A DNA stretch of 64,000 bases from positions 43,805 through 107,804 of the forward strand of contig JAGBBW010000068.1 in the NCBI GenBank assembly GCA_017938285.1, in the 5' to 3' direction. Position 1 is the first letter of the stretch; each line of letters begins with the position of its first letter. The notes under the pieces are model-generated. The model worked only from the letters and a program-made list of their open reading frames with translations, was not told the DNA's origin and made no database searches. The DNA is from Lachnospiraceae bacterium. Lineage in GTDB: Bacteria > Bacillota > Clostridia > Lachnospirales > Lachnospiraceae. Made by a program: the position numbers and the translations under genes. Below, piece by piece: positions 1 through 9,284 of the stretch.

Positions 1-2
1 AA

Positions 3-770
3 AAAATAGATGAGCTGCTGCACCGGATTGAACAGCCGAATGTAAATTCCGGCTGGGTGGCAATGTCCCCGGACTGCAACAATATGGTCTGGACGGTGGC
101 AGACTGGATTGATTTGAATGCAGACTGTGCAATTGTCAGCAACGATGGAGGACAGACGTTCCATCAGTGTAAAATATTTGATAAGACGGGACAGTCGGTG
201 GATGGAAGCAGGGGCTTTAAAGTATTTTCCGACCGTGTGAAGAACCACCTGTTTTACGCTTTGGGAGAAGCCTCCCAGCTGTATATCAGTAAGGACGGCG
301 GCAATACCTTCTGTGAAAAGAGTATGCCGGAAGGCTTCCCGGAGGTGGATTTCCATCTGATTGACTGTGCGAATAAGACCGAGGTGCGGGGAGACGCGGG
401 GCGCAGCGGACGCTTCTATCTGGCACTGGCAAAGCATGGACTTTGGAAATTGTACTATAAGGAAGAAACAGATGAAGTAAAGGCAAAGCGTCTGACAAAG
501 GATGGCGAGTTTGTATACCGTGTAGGTCTTGGCGTAAGAACACCGGGAGGTGCTTATCTGGGTGAGGATAAGGCTGTTTATATGTGTGGTGTGATAGAGG
601 GCGAGTATGGTTTTTACCGCTCCTTTGACAAGGCAGCAAACTGGGAACGTATCAATACAAAGAAGCAGATGTTTGGAGAAATTAACAGTCTGGATGGAGA
701 CAGCCGGACCTTTGGACGGTTTTATCTGGCGACAGGCTCCAGGGGACTGGTATATGGAGAGCAGGCATAG
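3..770 (+). CDS. C-terminal part of a GH74-type beta-propeller glycosidase (5' truncated by window)
   Basis: The frame is open from the first bases of the window, so the N-terminal part is missing and about 255 residues remain. Asp-box (BNR) motifs of the form S-x-D-x-G-x-T-F are visible (SNDGGQTF, SKDGGNTF) plus a degenerate SFDKAANW, one per propeller blade. The ending FGRFYLATGSRGLVYGE is of the kind found at the end of GH74 xyloglucanases. The next gene, 49 bases downstream, is a GH31 enzyme of alpha-xylosidase type, which fits xyloglucan breakdown. A sialidase or another BNR-repeat protein is the main alternative, because the catalytic residues lie upstream of the window. Confidence 0.75.
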   Translation, partial: KIDELLHRIEQPNVNSGWVAMSPDCNNMVWTVADWIDLNADCAIVSNDGGQTFHQCKIFDKTGQSVDGSRGFKVFSDRVKNHLFYALGEASQLYISKDGGNTFCEKSMPEGFPEVDFHLIDCANKTEVRGDAGRSGRFYLALAKHGLWKLYYKEETDEVKAKRLTKDGEFVYRVGLGVRTPGGAYLGEDKAVYMCGVIEGEYGFYRSFDKAANWERINTKKQMFGEINSLDGDSRTFGRFYLATGSRGLVYGEQA

Positions 771-819
771 AAGTTATCGTAAATGTCTGTGAATAATAGC
801 AGTATTAAAGGAGGCAAAT

Positions 820-2886
820 ATGAGAATTTATCAGGACGGCAATCGTTTGGTTATTGCAGAAAATAAATCCCAGGTCTGGATTGAGCCATGGGGAAAGAAT
901 TCCCTTCGTGTCCGCATGACTGCACAGCCGGACATGGACAAAAATGACTGGGCACTGACCGAAAAAGTAGAAGACTGTAAGGCGGACATCAGTTTCCAGG
1001 AAATTGATGTCACGGACCCTTGGTATAAGTCCGAGGAGTATGCCCACTATCACCAGACGGCAAAGGAATGGACCCTGGTGAATGGAAAGATTACGGCAAA
1101 GGTGTCCTTTGAAGGCTGGATTAGTTTCTATAACCAGAAGGGCGAACTGCTGACCGCTGAGTACTGGAGAAACCGGAACCGTATCAACCGGTACTGTGTG
1201 CCAATCCGTATTGACGCAAGGGAAATGAAGCCGATTCAGGGGACAAATGATTTCATGCTGACCGCCCGGTTTGAGGCGTTTGACGATGAAAAGATTTTTG
1301 GTATGGGCCAGTATCAGGAAAAGAATCTGGACAAAAAGGGAGCAACCTTAGAGCTTGCCCACCGTAATTCCCAGGCCAGCGTACCGTTTTATATTTCCAG
1401 CCGTGGGTATGGTTTCTTCTGGAACAACCCGGCCATTGGAACCGCTACCTTTGGTACGAATAAAACGGAATGGGTGGCAAAAAGCACAAAGAAGTTAGAC
1501 TATTTCATTACGGCTGGAGATACACCTGCCGAGCTGGAGGAGCAGTACAGTGCAGCCACCGGACGTACTCCGATGATGCCGGAATTTGGTCTTGGCTACT
1601 GGCAGTGTAAGTTAAGATACCGCACCCAGGACGAAATTCTTGCAGTAGCAAGAAAACACAAAGAACTGGGGCTTCCGATGGATGCCATCGTAGTGGATTT
1701 CTTCCACTGGACCCGTCAGGGTGACTTTAAGTTTGAGCCAAGAGACTGGCCGGACCCTGACGCCATGGTAAAGGAATTAAAGGAGCTTGGTATTGAGACC
1801 GTGGTTTCTGTCTGGCCGACCATTGACGAGCGCAGTGAAAACTATGGTGAGATGTTAGACAAAGGTTATCTGGTGAATCCGGACCGTGGTATGTCTTACC
1901 ATATGAGCTGGATGGGCAATACGGTATTCTACGATGCCACCCACCCAGGTGCCCAGGAGTTCGTCTGGGAAAAGTGTAAGGAAAACTATTATAAGAAGGG
2001 AATCCGCTGCTTCTGGTTAGACGAGGCAGAGCCGGAGTATGGCCCTTATGATTTTGATAACTACCGTTATTATGCCGGTCCGGCATTACAGTGTACCAAC
2101 ATATATCCGGTGATGTATGCCAAGGGCTTTTACGATGGTCTGAAAAAGGAAGGCGAAAAGGACATTTTAAGTCTGGTTCGCTGTGCCTGGGCAGGAAGCC
2201 AGAAGTATGGTGCCCTGACCTGGTCTGGTGACATTCATTCCTCCTTCCGTGCCATGAGAGAGCAGCTGCAGGCAGGCTTAAATATGTGTCTGGCAGGAAT
2301 TCCGTGGTGGACTTCTGATATCGGCGGCGTTGTGGGCGGCGATATTTCCGACCCGAAGTTCAAGGAACTTCTGGTGCGCTGGTTTGCCTGGGGCGCCTTC
2401 TGTCCGGTATTCCGTATGCACGGCGAGCGTTCTCCTTGGTATGAGAGAGAAGAAGAGTTCATTAACGGTGTGCGCCAGCTGACTTCCGGTCAGGATAACG
2501 AGGTATGGAGCTTTGGGGAGGACAATTACGAAATTTTAAAGAAGTACCTGTTCATCCGTGAAAAGCTTCGTCCGTACATCCGGGAATGTATGAAGGAAGC
2601 CAGTGAGAACGGTTCTCCGGTTATGCGTCCGATGTTCTATGATTTCCACGAAGACAAGGTCTGCTGGGAGACGGAGGACCAGTACATGTTCGGCCCGGAC
2701 CTTTTAGTAGCTCCGGTAATGGAAGAAGGCGTGTCTACCCGGACCGTTTACCTGCCAGTCGGGGAAATCTGGACCGAAAGCTACACCGGAAAGAAGTATG
2801 AGGGCGGACAGACTGTGGTGGCGGAAGCACCAATTGATGTAATTCCTGTATTTGTGCGGGGAGACAAGAACTATAGTATTTATTAA
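820..2886 (+). CDS. GH31 family alpha-glycosidase, probably alpha-xylosidase
   Basis: 688-residue glycoside hydrolase family 31 enzyme with an N-terminal beta-sandwich (about residues 1-230), a TIM barrel and C-terminal beta domains. The catalytic nucleophile is D401 in FWLDEAEPEYG and the acid/base is D471 in WSGDIHSSF. The 70-residue distance is usual for the family. The barrel opening FGLGYWQCKLRY followed by VVDFFHW resembles alpha-xylosidases more than alpha-glucosidases. No signal peptide is seen, so it should act in the cytoplasm on imported xyloglucan oligosaccharides. AAAGGAGG stands 6 bases before the ATG. It follows the GH74-type gene, presumably in one operon. Exact substrate is inferred from context and local motif similarity. 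Confidence 0.85.
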   Translation: MRIYQDGNRLVIAENKSQVWIEPWGKNSLRVRMTAQPDMDKNDWALTEKVEDCKADISFQEIDVTDPWYKSEEYAHYHQTAKEWTLVNGKITAKVSFEGWISFYNQKGELLTAEYWRNRNRINRYCVPIRIDAREMKPIQGTNDFMLTARFEAFDDEKIFGMGQYQEKNLDKKGATLELAHRNSQASVPFYISSRGYGFFWNNPAIGTATFGTNKTEWVAKSTKKLDYFITAGDTPAELEEQYSAATGRTPMMPEFGLGYWQCKLRYRTQDEILAVARKHKELGLPMDAIVVDFFHWTRQGDFKFEPRDWPDPDAMVKELKELGIETVVSVWPTIDERSENYGEMLDKGYLVNPDRGMSYHMSWMGNTVFYDATHPGAQEFVWEKCKENYYKKGIRCFWLDEAEPEYGPYDFDNYRYYAGPALQCTNIYPVMYAKGFYDGLKKEGEKDILSLVRCAWAGSQKYGALTWSGDIHSSFRAMREQLQAGLNMCLAGIPWWTSDIGGVVGGDISDPKFKELLVRWFAWGAFCPVFRMHGERSPWYEREEEFINGVRQLTSGQDNEVWSFGEDNYEILKKYLFIREKLRPYIRECMKEASENGSPVMRPMFYDFHEDKVCWETEDQYMFGPDLLVAPVMEEGVSTRTVYLPVGEIWTESYTGKKYEGGQTVVAEAPIDVIPVFVRGDKNYSIY

Positions 2887-2926
2887 TTTCAGATAACAGG
2901 GTTACTGCAGAAGGGAAAAATAGGAG

Positions 2927-3015
2927 TTGCAAACCTCTGTTTCTTCATGGTATAATTAATATATCCAATAACCACCTGTGGGGTCGGCTCATCATCGGCT
3001 CTATGGGTGGTTTTT
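2927..3015 (+). promoter_or_regulatory. Promoter followed by a terminator-like leader hairpin, ahead of the LytTR two-component genes
   Basis: TTGCAA (2927-2932), an 18-base spacer and TATAAT (2951-2956) form a good sigma-A promoter. A few bases past the expected start point, AACCACC (2970-2976) can pair with GGTGGTT (3006-3012), which runs into a T stretch to 3015. The structure therefore looks like an intrinsic terminator inside the leader of the next operon. It may simply end transcription of the GH31 operon, or it may attenuate the regulator genes. Confidence 0.55.
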
Positions 3016-3043
3016 ATAAAAAAAGAGAAAAGGAATCATTCGT

Positions 3044-3778
3044 ATGAAAATTGCTTTTTGTGATGACGATGTGGCAGTATTAAATGAGCTTTCTGTTCTG
3101 ATTGACCGGTATCGTGTCAGTCATAACCGGGACATCGTATATACAGCGTTTCATAGTCCTTTGGAATTACTGGCTGGAATTGAAAAAGGAGCGCGTTTTG
3201 ATGTACTGTTTCTGGATGTGATTATGCCTGGGGAAAACGGAATAGAGACGGCAAAGGAAATCCGGAAGTATGATGATACCGTAAAAATAATTTTTCTGAC
3301 TTCCTCTGCAGAGTTTGCGGTACAGTCTTACGCTGTTGGTGCATACTTCTACCAGTTAAAACCAATATGGGAAGAAAGTTTTTTCCGTCTGATGGAGTCT
3401 GTTGTCCTGGAATGTAAGAAAGAGAAGCAGTGCAGCCTGATTGTGCGCTGTAAAACAGGAATTGCCCGGATTGAGCTGGACAGGCTGGAATATTGTGAGG
3501 TGCTTGGACGTACCGTAGTGTTTCATCTGGAAAATGGTAAAGTACTGGAACGTATTGGCAGTCTGGATGAACTGTGCAGCCAGCTGGAGCAGTATGACAA
3601 TTTTCTGCGTCCGCATCGTTCTTATCTTGTGAACATGGAGTATATCCAGACAATGTCCTATAAGTCAATCCTCATGGACAGTCTGGCAGAAATTCCGATT
3701 CCACGGGGAAAGTACTCAGAAATCAAGGATAAGTATCTGGAATATGCATTTAATAAAAGGCAGGTGTTATTATCATGA
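3044..3778 (+). CDS. LytTR-family response regulator (AgrA/VirR type)
   Basis: 244 residues. The N-terminal receiver domain has the acidic pocket CDDD (residues 6-9), phospho-acceptor D58 in LFLDVIMPG and the conserved Lys in YQLKPI. From about residue 140 a LytTR DNA-binding domain follows (GIARIELDRLEYCEV, then FLRPHRSYLVNMEYI). Such regulators bind promoter direct repeats after phosphorylation by a GHKL kinase; the partner kinase is the next gene, overlapping by 4 bases (ATGA). No AgrB/AgrD-like peptide gene is present nearby, so the input signal is unknown. Possible targets are the exported-protein genes just downstream, but this rests only on adjacency. Confidence 0.9.
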   Translation: MKIAFCDDDVAVLNELSVLIDRYRVSHNRDIVYTAFHSPLELLAGIEKGARFDVLFLDVIMPGENGIETAKEIRKYDDTVKIIFLTSSAEFAVQSYAVGAYFYQLKPIWEESFFRLMESVVLECKKEKQCSLIVRCKTGIARIELDRLEYCEVLGRTVVFHLENGKVLERIGSLDELCSQLEQYDNFLRPHRSYLVNMEYIQTMSYKSILMDSLAEIPIPRGKYSEIKDKYLEYAFNKRQVLLS

Positions 3779-5043
3779 TGGATATATCCATGCTGAATGG
3801 GGTTTCCGTAGGTATTTTTGGAATGGTGCTTTCCGCTGCATTTTGTGATATTCACTGGACAAAGAAAAAACAATGGCTTATGGCAGGCATCATGGCAGTT
3901 CTTATGCTGCTTCAGGGAATTGCATACTGGACATTTGATTATGGAACGGTACAGAAACTTTATCCGCTGATTACGCATATTCCTTTGGCAATTGTACTTG
4001 GTGTTTTAAATAGAAAATATTTCTGGTCCGTTGTTTCGGTTTTTACGGCATATCTCTGCTGTCAGCTGAGACGCTGGCTCTCCCTTCTGATTGTGGCAGT
4101 ATGTGCCGGGGATGCCATGCTGCAGAATATAACAGAGCTGGTTGTTACGGTGCCGCTGCTTCTGCTGCTTATTAAGTTTGCGGCTCCTTCGATCAGGAGT
4201 ATTTCCTATGAGTCTGTTTCTGTACAATGCCAGTTCGGTCTGATACCGGTATTGGGATATGGATTTGATTATGTAACACGTATATATAGTGATTTAGCGT
4301 TAAATGGCGGTCCGGTGATTGCAGAATTTATGTCTTTTGTGTGCAGTACCTCTTATCTGGTATTTGTACTTCGGACATCAGAAGAAAAACGGATACGTAT
4401 CCAGCTGGAACAGGCACAGAACAGTCTGAACCTTCAGATTGTACAGTCAGTCCGGGAAATTGAACTTTTACGGGAATCACAAAGACAGGCAAGTGTATAC
4501 CGGCATGATTTGCGCCATCATATGCAGTATGTTTCCGGCTGTCTGGAAAGTGGAAGGCTGGAACAGGCACAGGAGTATATTCATGGAATCAGTTCAGAAA
4601 TTGAAGCAGGGAAGGTAGTGGCTTTTTGTGAGAATGAAGCAGTAAACCTGATTTTTTCTGCGTTTGCCGAACGTGCAAAAAAACAGGGGATTGCAATAAA
4701 AATCAAGGCATCCATTCCGAAGGTTCTCCCTATATCGGAAAGTGATTTATGTGTGCTGTTATCCAACGGCATGGAAAATGCCCTGCATGCCTGTGTAAAA
4801 TTGAAAGAAAATGCACTGCCGGCGGATATAGAAGTATCTGCATACGAAAAGAACGGAAAACTATTTGTACAAATGATTAATTCATGCACCGAAGATATCC
4901 CCTTTGACCATGGGATTCCTGTTACGGATGAGCCGGGGCATGGAATTGGCATACGCAGCATTTGTGCCCTTGTAGAGAGGCACCATGGTATCTATAATTT
5001 TTCCGTAAAAGATGGTAAGTTTATTTTGCGCGTGTCTCTTTAA
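3775..5043 (+). CDS. GHKL-domain sensor histidine kinase (AgrC/NatK type)
   Basis: 422 residues. About six hydrophobic membrane segments fill the first 190 residues. A coiled-coil dimerisation helix follows and leads to the phospho-acceptor His in YRHDLRHHMQYV. The C-terminal GHKL ATPase shows the N-box LLSNGMENALHAC and the G-box GHGIGIRSICAL. This layout is typical of kinases paired with LytTR regulators. Start overlaps the stop of the regulator (ATGA), implying translational coupling. The sensing domain is not recognisable by motif, and the ligand is unknown. Confidence 0.9.
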   Translation: MMDISMLNGVSVGIFGMVLSAAFCDIHWTKKKQWLMAGIMAVLMLLQGIAYWTFDYGTVQKLYPLITHIPLAIVLGVLNRKYFWSVVSVFTAYLCCQLRRWLSLLIVAVCAGDAMLQNITELVVTVPLLLLLIKFAAPSIRSISYESVSVQCQFGLIPVLGYGFDYVTRIYSDLALNGGPVIAEFMSFVCSTSYLVFVLRTSEEKRIRIQLEQAQNSLNLQIVQSVREIELLRESQRQASVYRHDLRHHMQYVSGCLESGRLEQAQEYIHGISSEIEAGKVVAFCENEAVNLIFSAFAERAKKQGIAIKIKASIPKVLPISESDLCVLLSNGMENALHACVKLKENALPADIEVSAYEKNGKLFVQMINSCTEDIPFDHGIPVTDEPGHGIGIRSICALVERHHGIYNFSVKDGKFILRVSL

Positions 5044-5081
5044 ATCGACTGCCGATTCAAGACATTTTCGGTACGATTCAG

Positions 5082-5100
5082 GAGGCACGCCTCTTTTTTT
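5082..5100 (+). terminator. Intrinsic terminator after the LytTR/GHKL pair
   Basis: A short GC-rich stem, GAGG paired with CCTC around a 4-base loop, followed directly by seven T. It is small but well placed 40 bases after the kinase stop. Confidence 0.55.
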
Positions 5101-5161
5101 GTCGAAAAGGAGTATACTATAAATAAACCGAGAGGTTAGATACATAACAGGAGGGGTTTAG

Positions 5162-5491
5162 ATGAAAAAATTTACAGCACTTTTAATGACACTGGTAATG
5201 TGTGTATTTCTGGCTGCGTGCGGTACAGATAAGCAGCCTGCCATTGATGCATTCAATGCTACTTCCAGTTCCTTTGATCAGGTAGTGAATGCGATTAACG
5301 CAGATCCAGGTGCATATCCGGAGGAGCTTATCAGCGTAATGGTGGATATGTCCGGATTATTGACGGAGTACAAGGAACTGCTCCAGGGGGATACGGAAGT
5401 TACAGAAGAAGATCTGGATGCAATGATAGCGTGGTTTGCGGAGGTAGACGGCTGGGTTGCTGAAGTAAAAACAGAGTTCGGAATTCAATAG
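5162..5491 (+). CDS. Small predicted lipoprotein of unknown function
   Basis: 109 residues with a lipoprotein signal peptide: MKK, a hydrophobic run, then the lipobox LAAC with Cys20 as the predicted lipidation site. The mature part is about 90 residues, strongly acidic and predicted all-helical, without recognised motifs. The ribosome site GGAGGGG stands 5-8 bases before ATG. It sits between two terminators, so it is probably monocistronic. It is the first of several exported-protein genes after the two-component system. I do not recognise the family. Confidence 0.8.
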   Translation: MKKFTALLMTLVMCVFLAACGTDKQPAIDAFNATSSSFDQVVNAINADPGAYPEELISVMVDMSGLLTEYKELLQGDTEVTEEDLDAMIAWFAEVDGWVAEVKTEFGIQ

Positions 5492-5523
5492 CGGAATCTT
5501 AAGTGCTTCTGCTCAGAATCCAA

Positions 5524-5555
5524 AGCGGATGCGGGATTACGCATCCGCTGTTTTA
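5524..5555 (+). terminator. Strong intrinsic terminator after the small lipoprotein gene
   Basis: A perfect 10-bp stem, AGCGGATGCG (5524-5533) with CGCATCCGCT (5540-5549), a 6-base loop, then GTTTTATT. Confidence 0.9.
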
Positions 5556-5621
5556 TTACATAGGAAAGTCCTTTGAACTTTCCTATCTTTGTTCTTATTA
5601 TCCGAAAGGAGTTCATTCGTT

Positions 5622-6152
5622 ATGGAAGTTGTTATTATTGTACTTTTACTAATGATTCTGCTTTCTATATGGATTATGTCCACGCAGAGAAAACTGGTGG
5701 CAATGGATGAAAATATCAGCAATGCCATGAGCCAGATTGGTGTACAGCTGGCTTCACGGTTTGATGTACTGAATGTGCTTCTGAATCTTATGAGGGGGTA
5801 TGCCGGCTGCGAGGCCCTGGCGTTAATGAGCACATTGAAGACAAGGCGGAATGACATAACAGCAATATCCACACCGGAGGATGTACTGGGACAGGAGCAG
5901 GTGATTTCGGAAACATTGGGACATATTGCCATAGTGGCAGAACGATATCCGGAACTCAGGGCAGATAAAAATTATGTCAGGTGTATCGATGCGGCAGAAA
6001 GCTATGAAAAGATGGTTCGTACCAGCTGTCTTATTTACAACGATTCGGTAACAAAACTCAATGGAGTTATTGGTATAATTCCAAACAGCCTCATTGCAGG
6101 TCTGCTGGGATTTCATCAAAGACCTTATCTGAAAATAGAAGAAGGCAGATAA
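5622..6152 (+). CDS. lemA: LemA family membrane-anchored protein
   Basis: 176 residues. One N-terminal membrane helix (VVIIVLLLMILLSIWIM) is followed by the helical LemA domain with its typical sequence ENISNAMSQIGVQLASRFD, then LLNLMRGYAGCE. The start at 5622 is chosen because AAAGGAG ends about 10 bases upstream and the membrane helix starts at once; an upstream TTG at 5589 lacks these features. LemA proteins are widespread envelope proteins of poorly known role. It is followed 24 bases later by a zinc-ribbon/SHOCT protein, so the two are probably co-transcribed. Confidence 0.85.
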   Translation: MEVVIIVLLLMILLSIWIMSTQRKLVAMDENISNAMSQIGVQLASRFDVLNVLLNLMRGYAGCEALALMSTLKTRRNDITAISTPEDVLGQEQVISETLGHIAIVAERYPELRADKNYVRCIDAAESYEKMVRTSCLIYNDSVTKLNGVIGIIPNSLIAGLLGFHQRPYLKIEEGR

Positions 6153-6176
6153 GCAGGAAAGAAGGAGGAGGAAAAC

Positions 6177-7124
6177 ATGGGATTATTTACGAATAATAAA
6201 AAATTATGTCCAATCTGTAACAATCCAACACCAAGATTACTGTCTACAAAAATAGAAGGCATGCCTATCTGCAAGGAATGTGACCGTAAAGTAGATTTGC
6301 CGGATGGCGCACTGAATCAGATGTCCCTTAGTGATTTTCAGGATTACATGGCATTTTATGAAGAGAATCAGATACTGCGTGATACTTTTTCAGAAACATA
6401 CAGTTTCAGTTTTGGTTTTGGCAGAGGTTATTTTGTGATAGATGGAAATAACAGGTTGTTCCGGTTACGAAGGGATGATAATTCATTGGTAATGAAGTAC
6501 TCGGAATTAAAAGCATTTCGTATTCTGGAAGATAATAATATCCTGTTTGACAGTACAGAAACCGCTTTGAAGTATTATCCGAGTGATGTACCGGAACGAA
6601 TCCATGAGATGGCTCCACAGATTGCGCAATTTGTTATACGGATGAGAGAGTATGAAATGCTGGAGCGGATGGAACGCATGCAGGAGCGGAGAGAGCGGGA
6701 GGGAGAAAATCCTCCACCATCCAGACCATATCATCCACGTCCGCGTTTTGATGTACCAGTTCCATTCCGGCATTTTTATGTGGAGGTTGCCCTGGATCAT
6801 CCGTATTGGGCGGGGTACCGTTGGGAAATATCCGGACCATCCATGGATCAGTATAATCCGGATATAGATTCTTATTTACGGGAGTATGAGACAAAGGTGG
6901 AGGAACTGCATGGTCTGGCAGTCAATCTCATGGAACTGATTTGTCCGGGAGCACCGGAAATCTGTGGTTATGACACAGTGGCTGATACACCGGTGCCTGT
7001 AACACCGGCTGCCGCGGAGAATGATGTGATTGAACAAATTCAGAAGTACAAAGCATTACTGGATGCCGGAGTTCTTACGGAAGATGAGTTTGCGGCAAAA
7101 AAGAAACAGTTGCTTGGAATATAG
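6177..7124 (+). CDS. Zinc-ribbon (DUF4428-like) protein with C-terminal SHOCT domain
   Basis: 315 residues. The N-terminus holds a four-cysteine metal site, CPIC then CKEC about 21 residues later, as in DUF4428. The middle (about residues 60-200) is a beta-rich region that may be a PH-like fold; it includes a Pro-rich linker near HHPRPRFDVPVPF. The last 30 residues form a SHOCT motif (YKALLDAGVLTEDEFAAKKK), usually an oligomerisation or protein-contact module. No signal peptide is present, so it should be cytosolic. GGAGGAGG precedes the ATG. The gene lies between lemA and a clostripain-type gene and ends 19 bases before the latter. Confidence 0.75.
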   Translation: MGLFTNNKKLCPICNNPTPRLLSTKIEGMPICKECDRKVDLPDGALNQMSLSDFQDYMAFYEENQILRDTFSETYSFSFGFGRGYFVIDGNNRLFRLRRDDNSLVMKYSELKAFRILEDNNILFDSTETALKYYPSDVPERIHEMAPQIAQFVIRMREYEMLERMERMQERREREGENPPPSRPYHPRPRFDVPVPFRHFYVEVALDHPYWAGYRWEISGPSMDQYNPDIDSYLREYETKVEELHGLAVNLMELICPGAPEICGYDTVADTPVPVTPAAAENDVIEQIQKYKALLDAGVLTEDEFAAKKKQLLGI

Positions 7125-7143
7125 GAAAAGGGGGATAAATCGG

Positions 7144-9237
7144 ATGAAAAAGAAATGGTTATCTATCGTATTGGCAGTAACAATGGTATTTTCTCTGGCG
7201 GCATGTGGAGGGGAAACTGCAGAAGAACAGGTGACACCGGCAGTAAATCAGAACACATCAGTGGAAGAAAATACGCCACCGGCAGAAAATACGCCAATGG
7301 CAGAGAATACACCGGTAGCAGAGAATACGCCGGCGGAAGAACAGAATACGGAAACCACAGATAAGAGTGTTCCTTCTGTGGAAGGAGAGGAGGACAGCTG
7401 GGCGGTTTACTGGTATCTCTGCGGCAGTGATCTGGAATCCGGCGGTGGATTTGCCACCGGAGATTTAATGGAACTAATGGAGGTAACCCTTCCTGAAAAT
7501 GTAAACGTTGTGATTGAAACCGGAGGTTCTACGGTATGGCAGAATGATGTTGTGGATGCCAGCAGACTGCAGCGCTGGCTTTATAACAGCGAAGGTCTGA
7601 CCCTGGTGGATGAGCAGCCGTCGGCAAGCATGGGCGAGGCACAGACCCTGGCAGATTTCTTACATTTTGCAAAGACAAACTATCCGGCAGAACGAACAGC
7701 AGTAGTATTCTGGAATCATGGTGGTGGTTCGGTGACAGGAGCAGCTTTTGATGAGCTGTATGGCTTTGATTCCCTGACACTGGGTGAGATGTATGCAGCG
7801 TTTTCCAGCGTATGGGAGCCATCCGGAGAAAATCAGCCACTGGAGCTGATAGGATTTGATACCTGTCTGATGGCAACGGTGGATGTGGCATATACCTTCT
7901 GTGATATTGCAAAGTATCTGGTGGCCTCGGAAGAGACAGAGCCGGCGAACGGCTGGTATTACTCCCAGTGGGTAGGTGCCCTGGCAGAGAATCCTTCCAT
8001 GAATGGTATAGAACTTGGAAAAGTGATTTGTGATGCTTATTATGCAGGCTGTGTAGAAGTTGGGACCCAGGATAACACGACACTTTCTCTTACGGATTTG
8101 TCCAAAGTGGGACCGTTACTGGAAGCATATGAAACGTTTGGTGCAGAAGCACTGGCGGCTGCCTGTACCGATCCTGCCTTCTTCTCCCAGTTTGGCAGGG
8201 TTGCTGCACAAAGTGAAAACTATGGAGGCAACACCAAAGAGCAGGGGTATACCAACATGGTGGATTTAGGCCATATGGCACGTCAGAGCATGGGTATTCT
8301 TGGTTCTTCCCAGGGGGTACTGGATGCACTGGAAGAATGTGTTCTTTATCAGGTCGGCGGACAGTACCGTACAGAAGCAACCGGACTTTCCTGTTATTAT
8401 TCTTACAATGGAGATGTAGATGATTTTAATGGCTATGCCGGACAGGGTGCGGGCAGTGCGTTCAAATATTTCTATTCTTATGGGCTTGCGGGAGAACTGG
8501 ATGATACCGGTATGGAATATATCGCTGGTATGAACTTCGAGGAACTGCCGGAAATACAGAACCTGACGACTATGGGCTGGGATGGTGCACCGCTGGAAGT
8601 GAATGAAGAGGGTACTGCTTTCATGACATTAGGACCGGAAGCGTATGATATTCTGGCAGGCATTGGATTCTCTCTCTATTATGTAGATGAAGCAGGTGAC
8701 ATGATGATGCTGTTAGGCACAGACAACGATATGACCGCCGACTGGGACAACGGAGTGTTTTACGATAATTTCCGGGGTGTCTGGGGAAGCATTGATGGCA
8801 ACCTTGTTTATATGGAACTGAGTTTTGAAGGTGAGGATTATAATCTGTATTCCGTACCAGTACTTATCAATGGGGAAGAATATAATTTACAGGTAGTATA
8901 TGATTTTACTCTGGAGCAGTGGAGTATTCTGGGTGCCCGTCAGGGAATTGATGAACACGGTATGGCAGACAAGGAAATGCGTCTGCTGCAGGTGGGTGAC
9001 GAAATTACTACCATCTGGTATATGGCAACCTATTCCGGAGAAGATGATTTTGAACCTTATGCCGTACAGACAGTTACAGTAACTGAGGACACTGCTTTTG
9101 CAGAGATGTCCCTGCCGGATGGAAGCTACATGATGATGTTTGAAATGCGGGATGCCATGGGCAATTACGCTTATTCCGATGCGGTTACTTTTGACTGCAT
9201 TGATAACGAGATTTATACCACGGTATATGAGGATTAA
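7144..9237 (+). CDS. Clostripain-family (C11) cysteine peptidase lipoprotein
   Basis: 697 residues. A lipoprotein signal peptide ends in the lipobox LAAC. A low-complexity spacer follows with four near repeats of AENTP, then the peptidase C11 domain. The catalytic dyad is visible: H192 in FWNHGGG and C241 in GFDTCLMA, as in clostripain. The C-terminal 250 residues form a beta-rich domain of unknown role. The start at 7144 is fixed by the signal peptide and AAGGGGG upstream; an in-frame start 114 bases earlier would place the signal peptide inside the protein. It is expected to be a cell-surface protease with Arg or Lys preference, although specificity is not deducible here. Confidence 0.85.
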   Translation: MKKKWLSIVLAVTMVFSLAACGGETAEEQVTPAVNQNTSVEENTPPAENTPMAENTPVAENTPAEEQNTETTDKSVPSVEGEEDSWAVYWYLCGSDLESGGGFATGDLMELMEVTLPENVNVVIETGGSTVWQNDVVDASRLQRWLYNSEGLTLVDEQPSASMGEAQTLADFLHFAKTNYPAERTAVVFWNHGGGSVTGAAFDELYGFDSLTLGEMYAAFSSVWEPSGENQPLELIGFDTCLMATVDVAYTFCDIAKYLVASEETEPANGWYYSQWVGALAENPSMNGIELGKVICDAYYAGCVEVGTQDNTTLSLTDLSKVGPLLEAYETFGAEALAAACTDPAFFSQFGRVAAQSENYGGNTKEQGYTNMVDLGHMARQSMGILGSSQGVLDALEECVLYQVGGQYRTEATGLSCYYSYNGDVDDFNGYAGQGAGSAFKYFYSYGLAGELDDTGMEYIAGMNFEELPEIQNLTTMGWDGAPLEVNEEGTAFMTLGPEAYDILAGIGFSLYYVDEAGDMMMLLGTDNDMTADWDNGVFYDNFRGVWGSIDGNLVYMELSFEGEDYNLYSVPVLINGEEYNLQVVYDFTLEQWSILGARQGIDEHGMADKEMRLLQVGDEITTIWYMATYSGEDDFEPYAVQTVTVTEDTAFAEMSLPDGSYMMMFEMRDAMGNYAYSDAVTFDCIDNEIYTTVYED

Positions 9238-9284
9238 TGAAACTTTTGCGACAGTAACATGATAAAATGGAGAGGAGAACCGGT

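Noticed and set aside
286-639. Long open frame on the minus strand inside the GH74-type gene
   Set aside because: Shadow of a well-supported + strand gene; His/Pro/Ser-rich, without a ribosome site. The same applies to the many other antisense frames.
7236-7350. Tandem AENTP-encoding repeat considered as a CRISPR-like or regulatory repeat
   Set aside because: It is in frame, imperfect and short, a normal low-complexity linker after a lipoprotein signal.
7155-7364. Open frame in the clostripain leader region
   Set aside because: Out-of-frame reading of the AENTP-encoding repeat; the lipoprotein frame has signal peptide, ribosome site and catalytic motifs.
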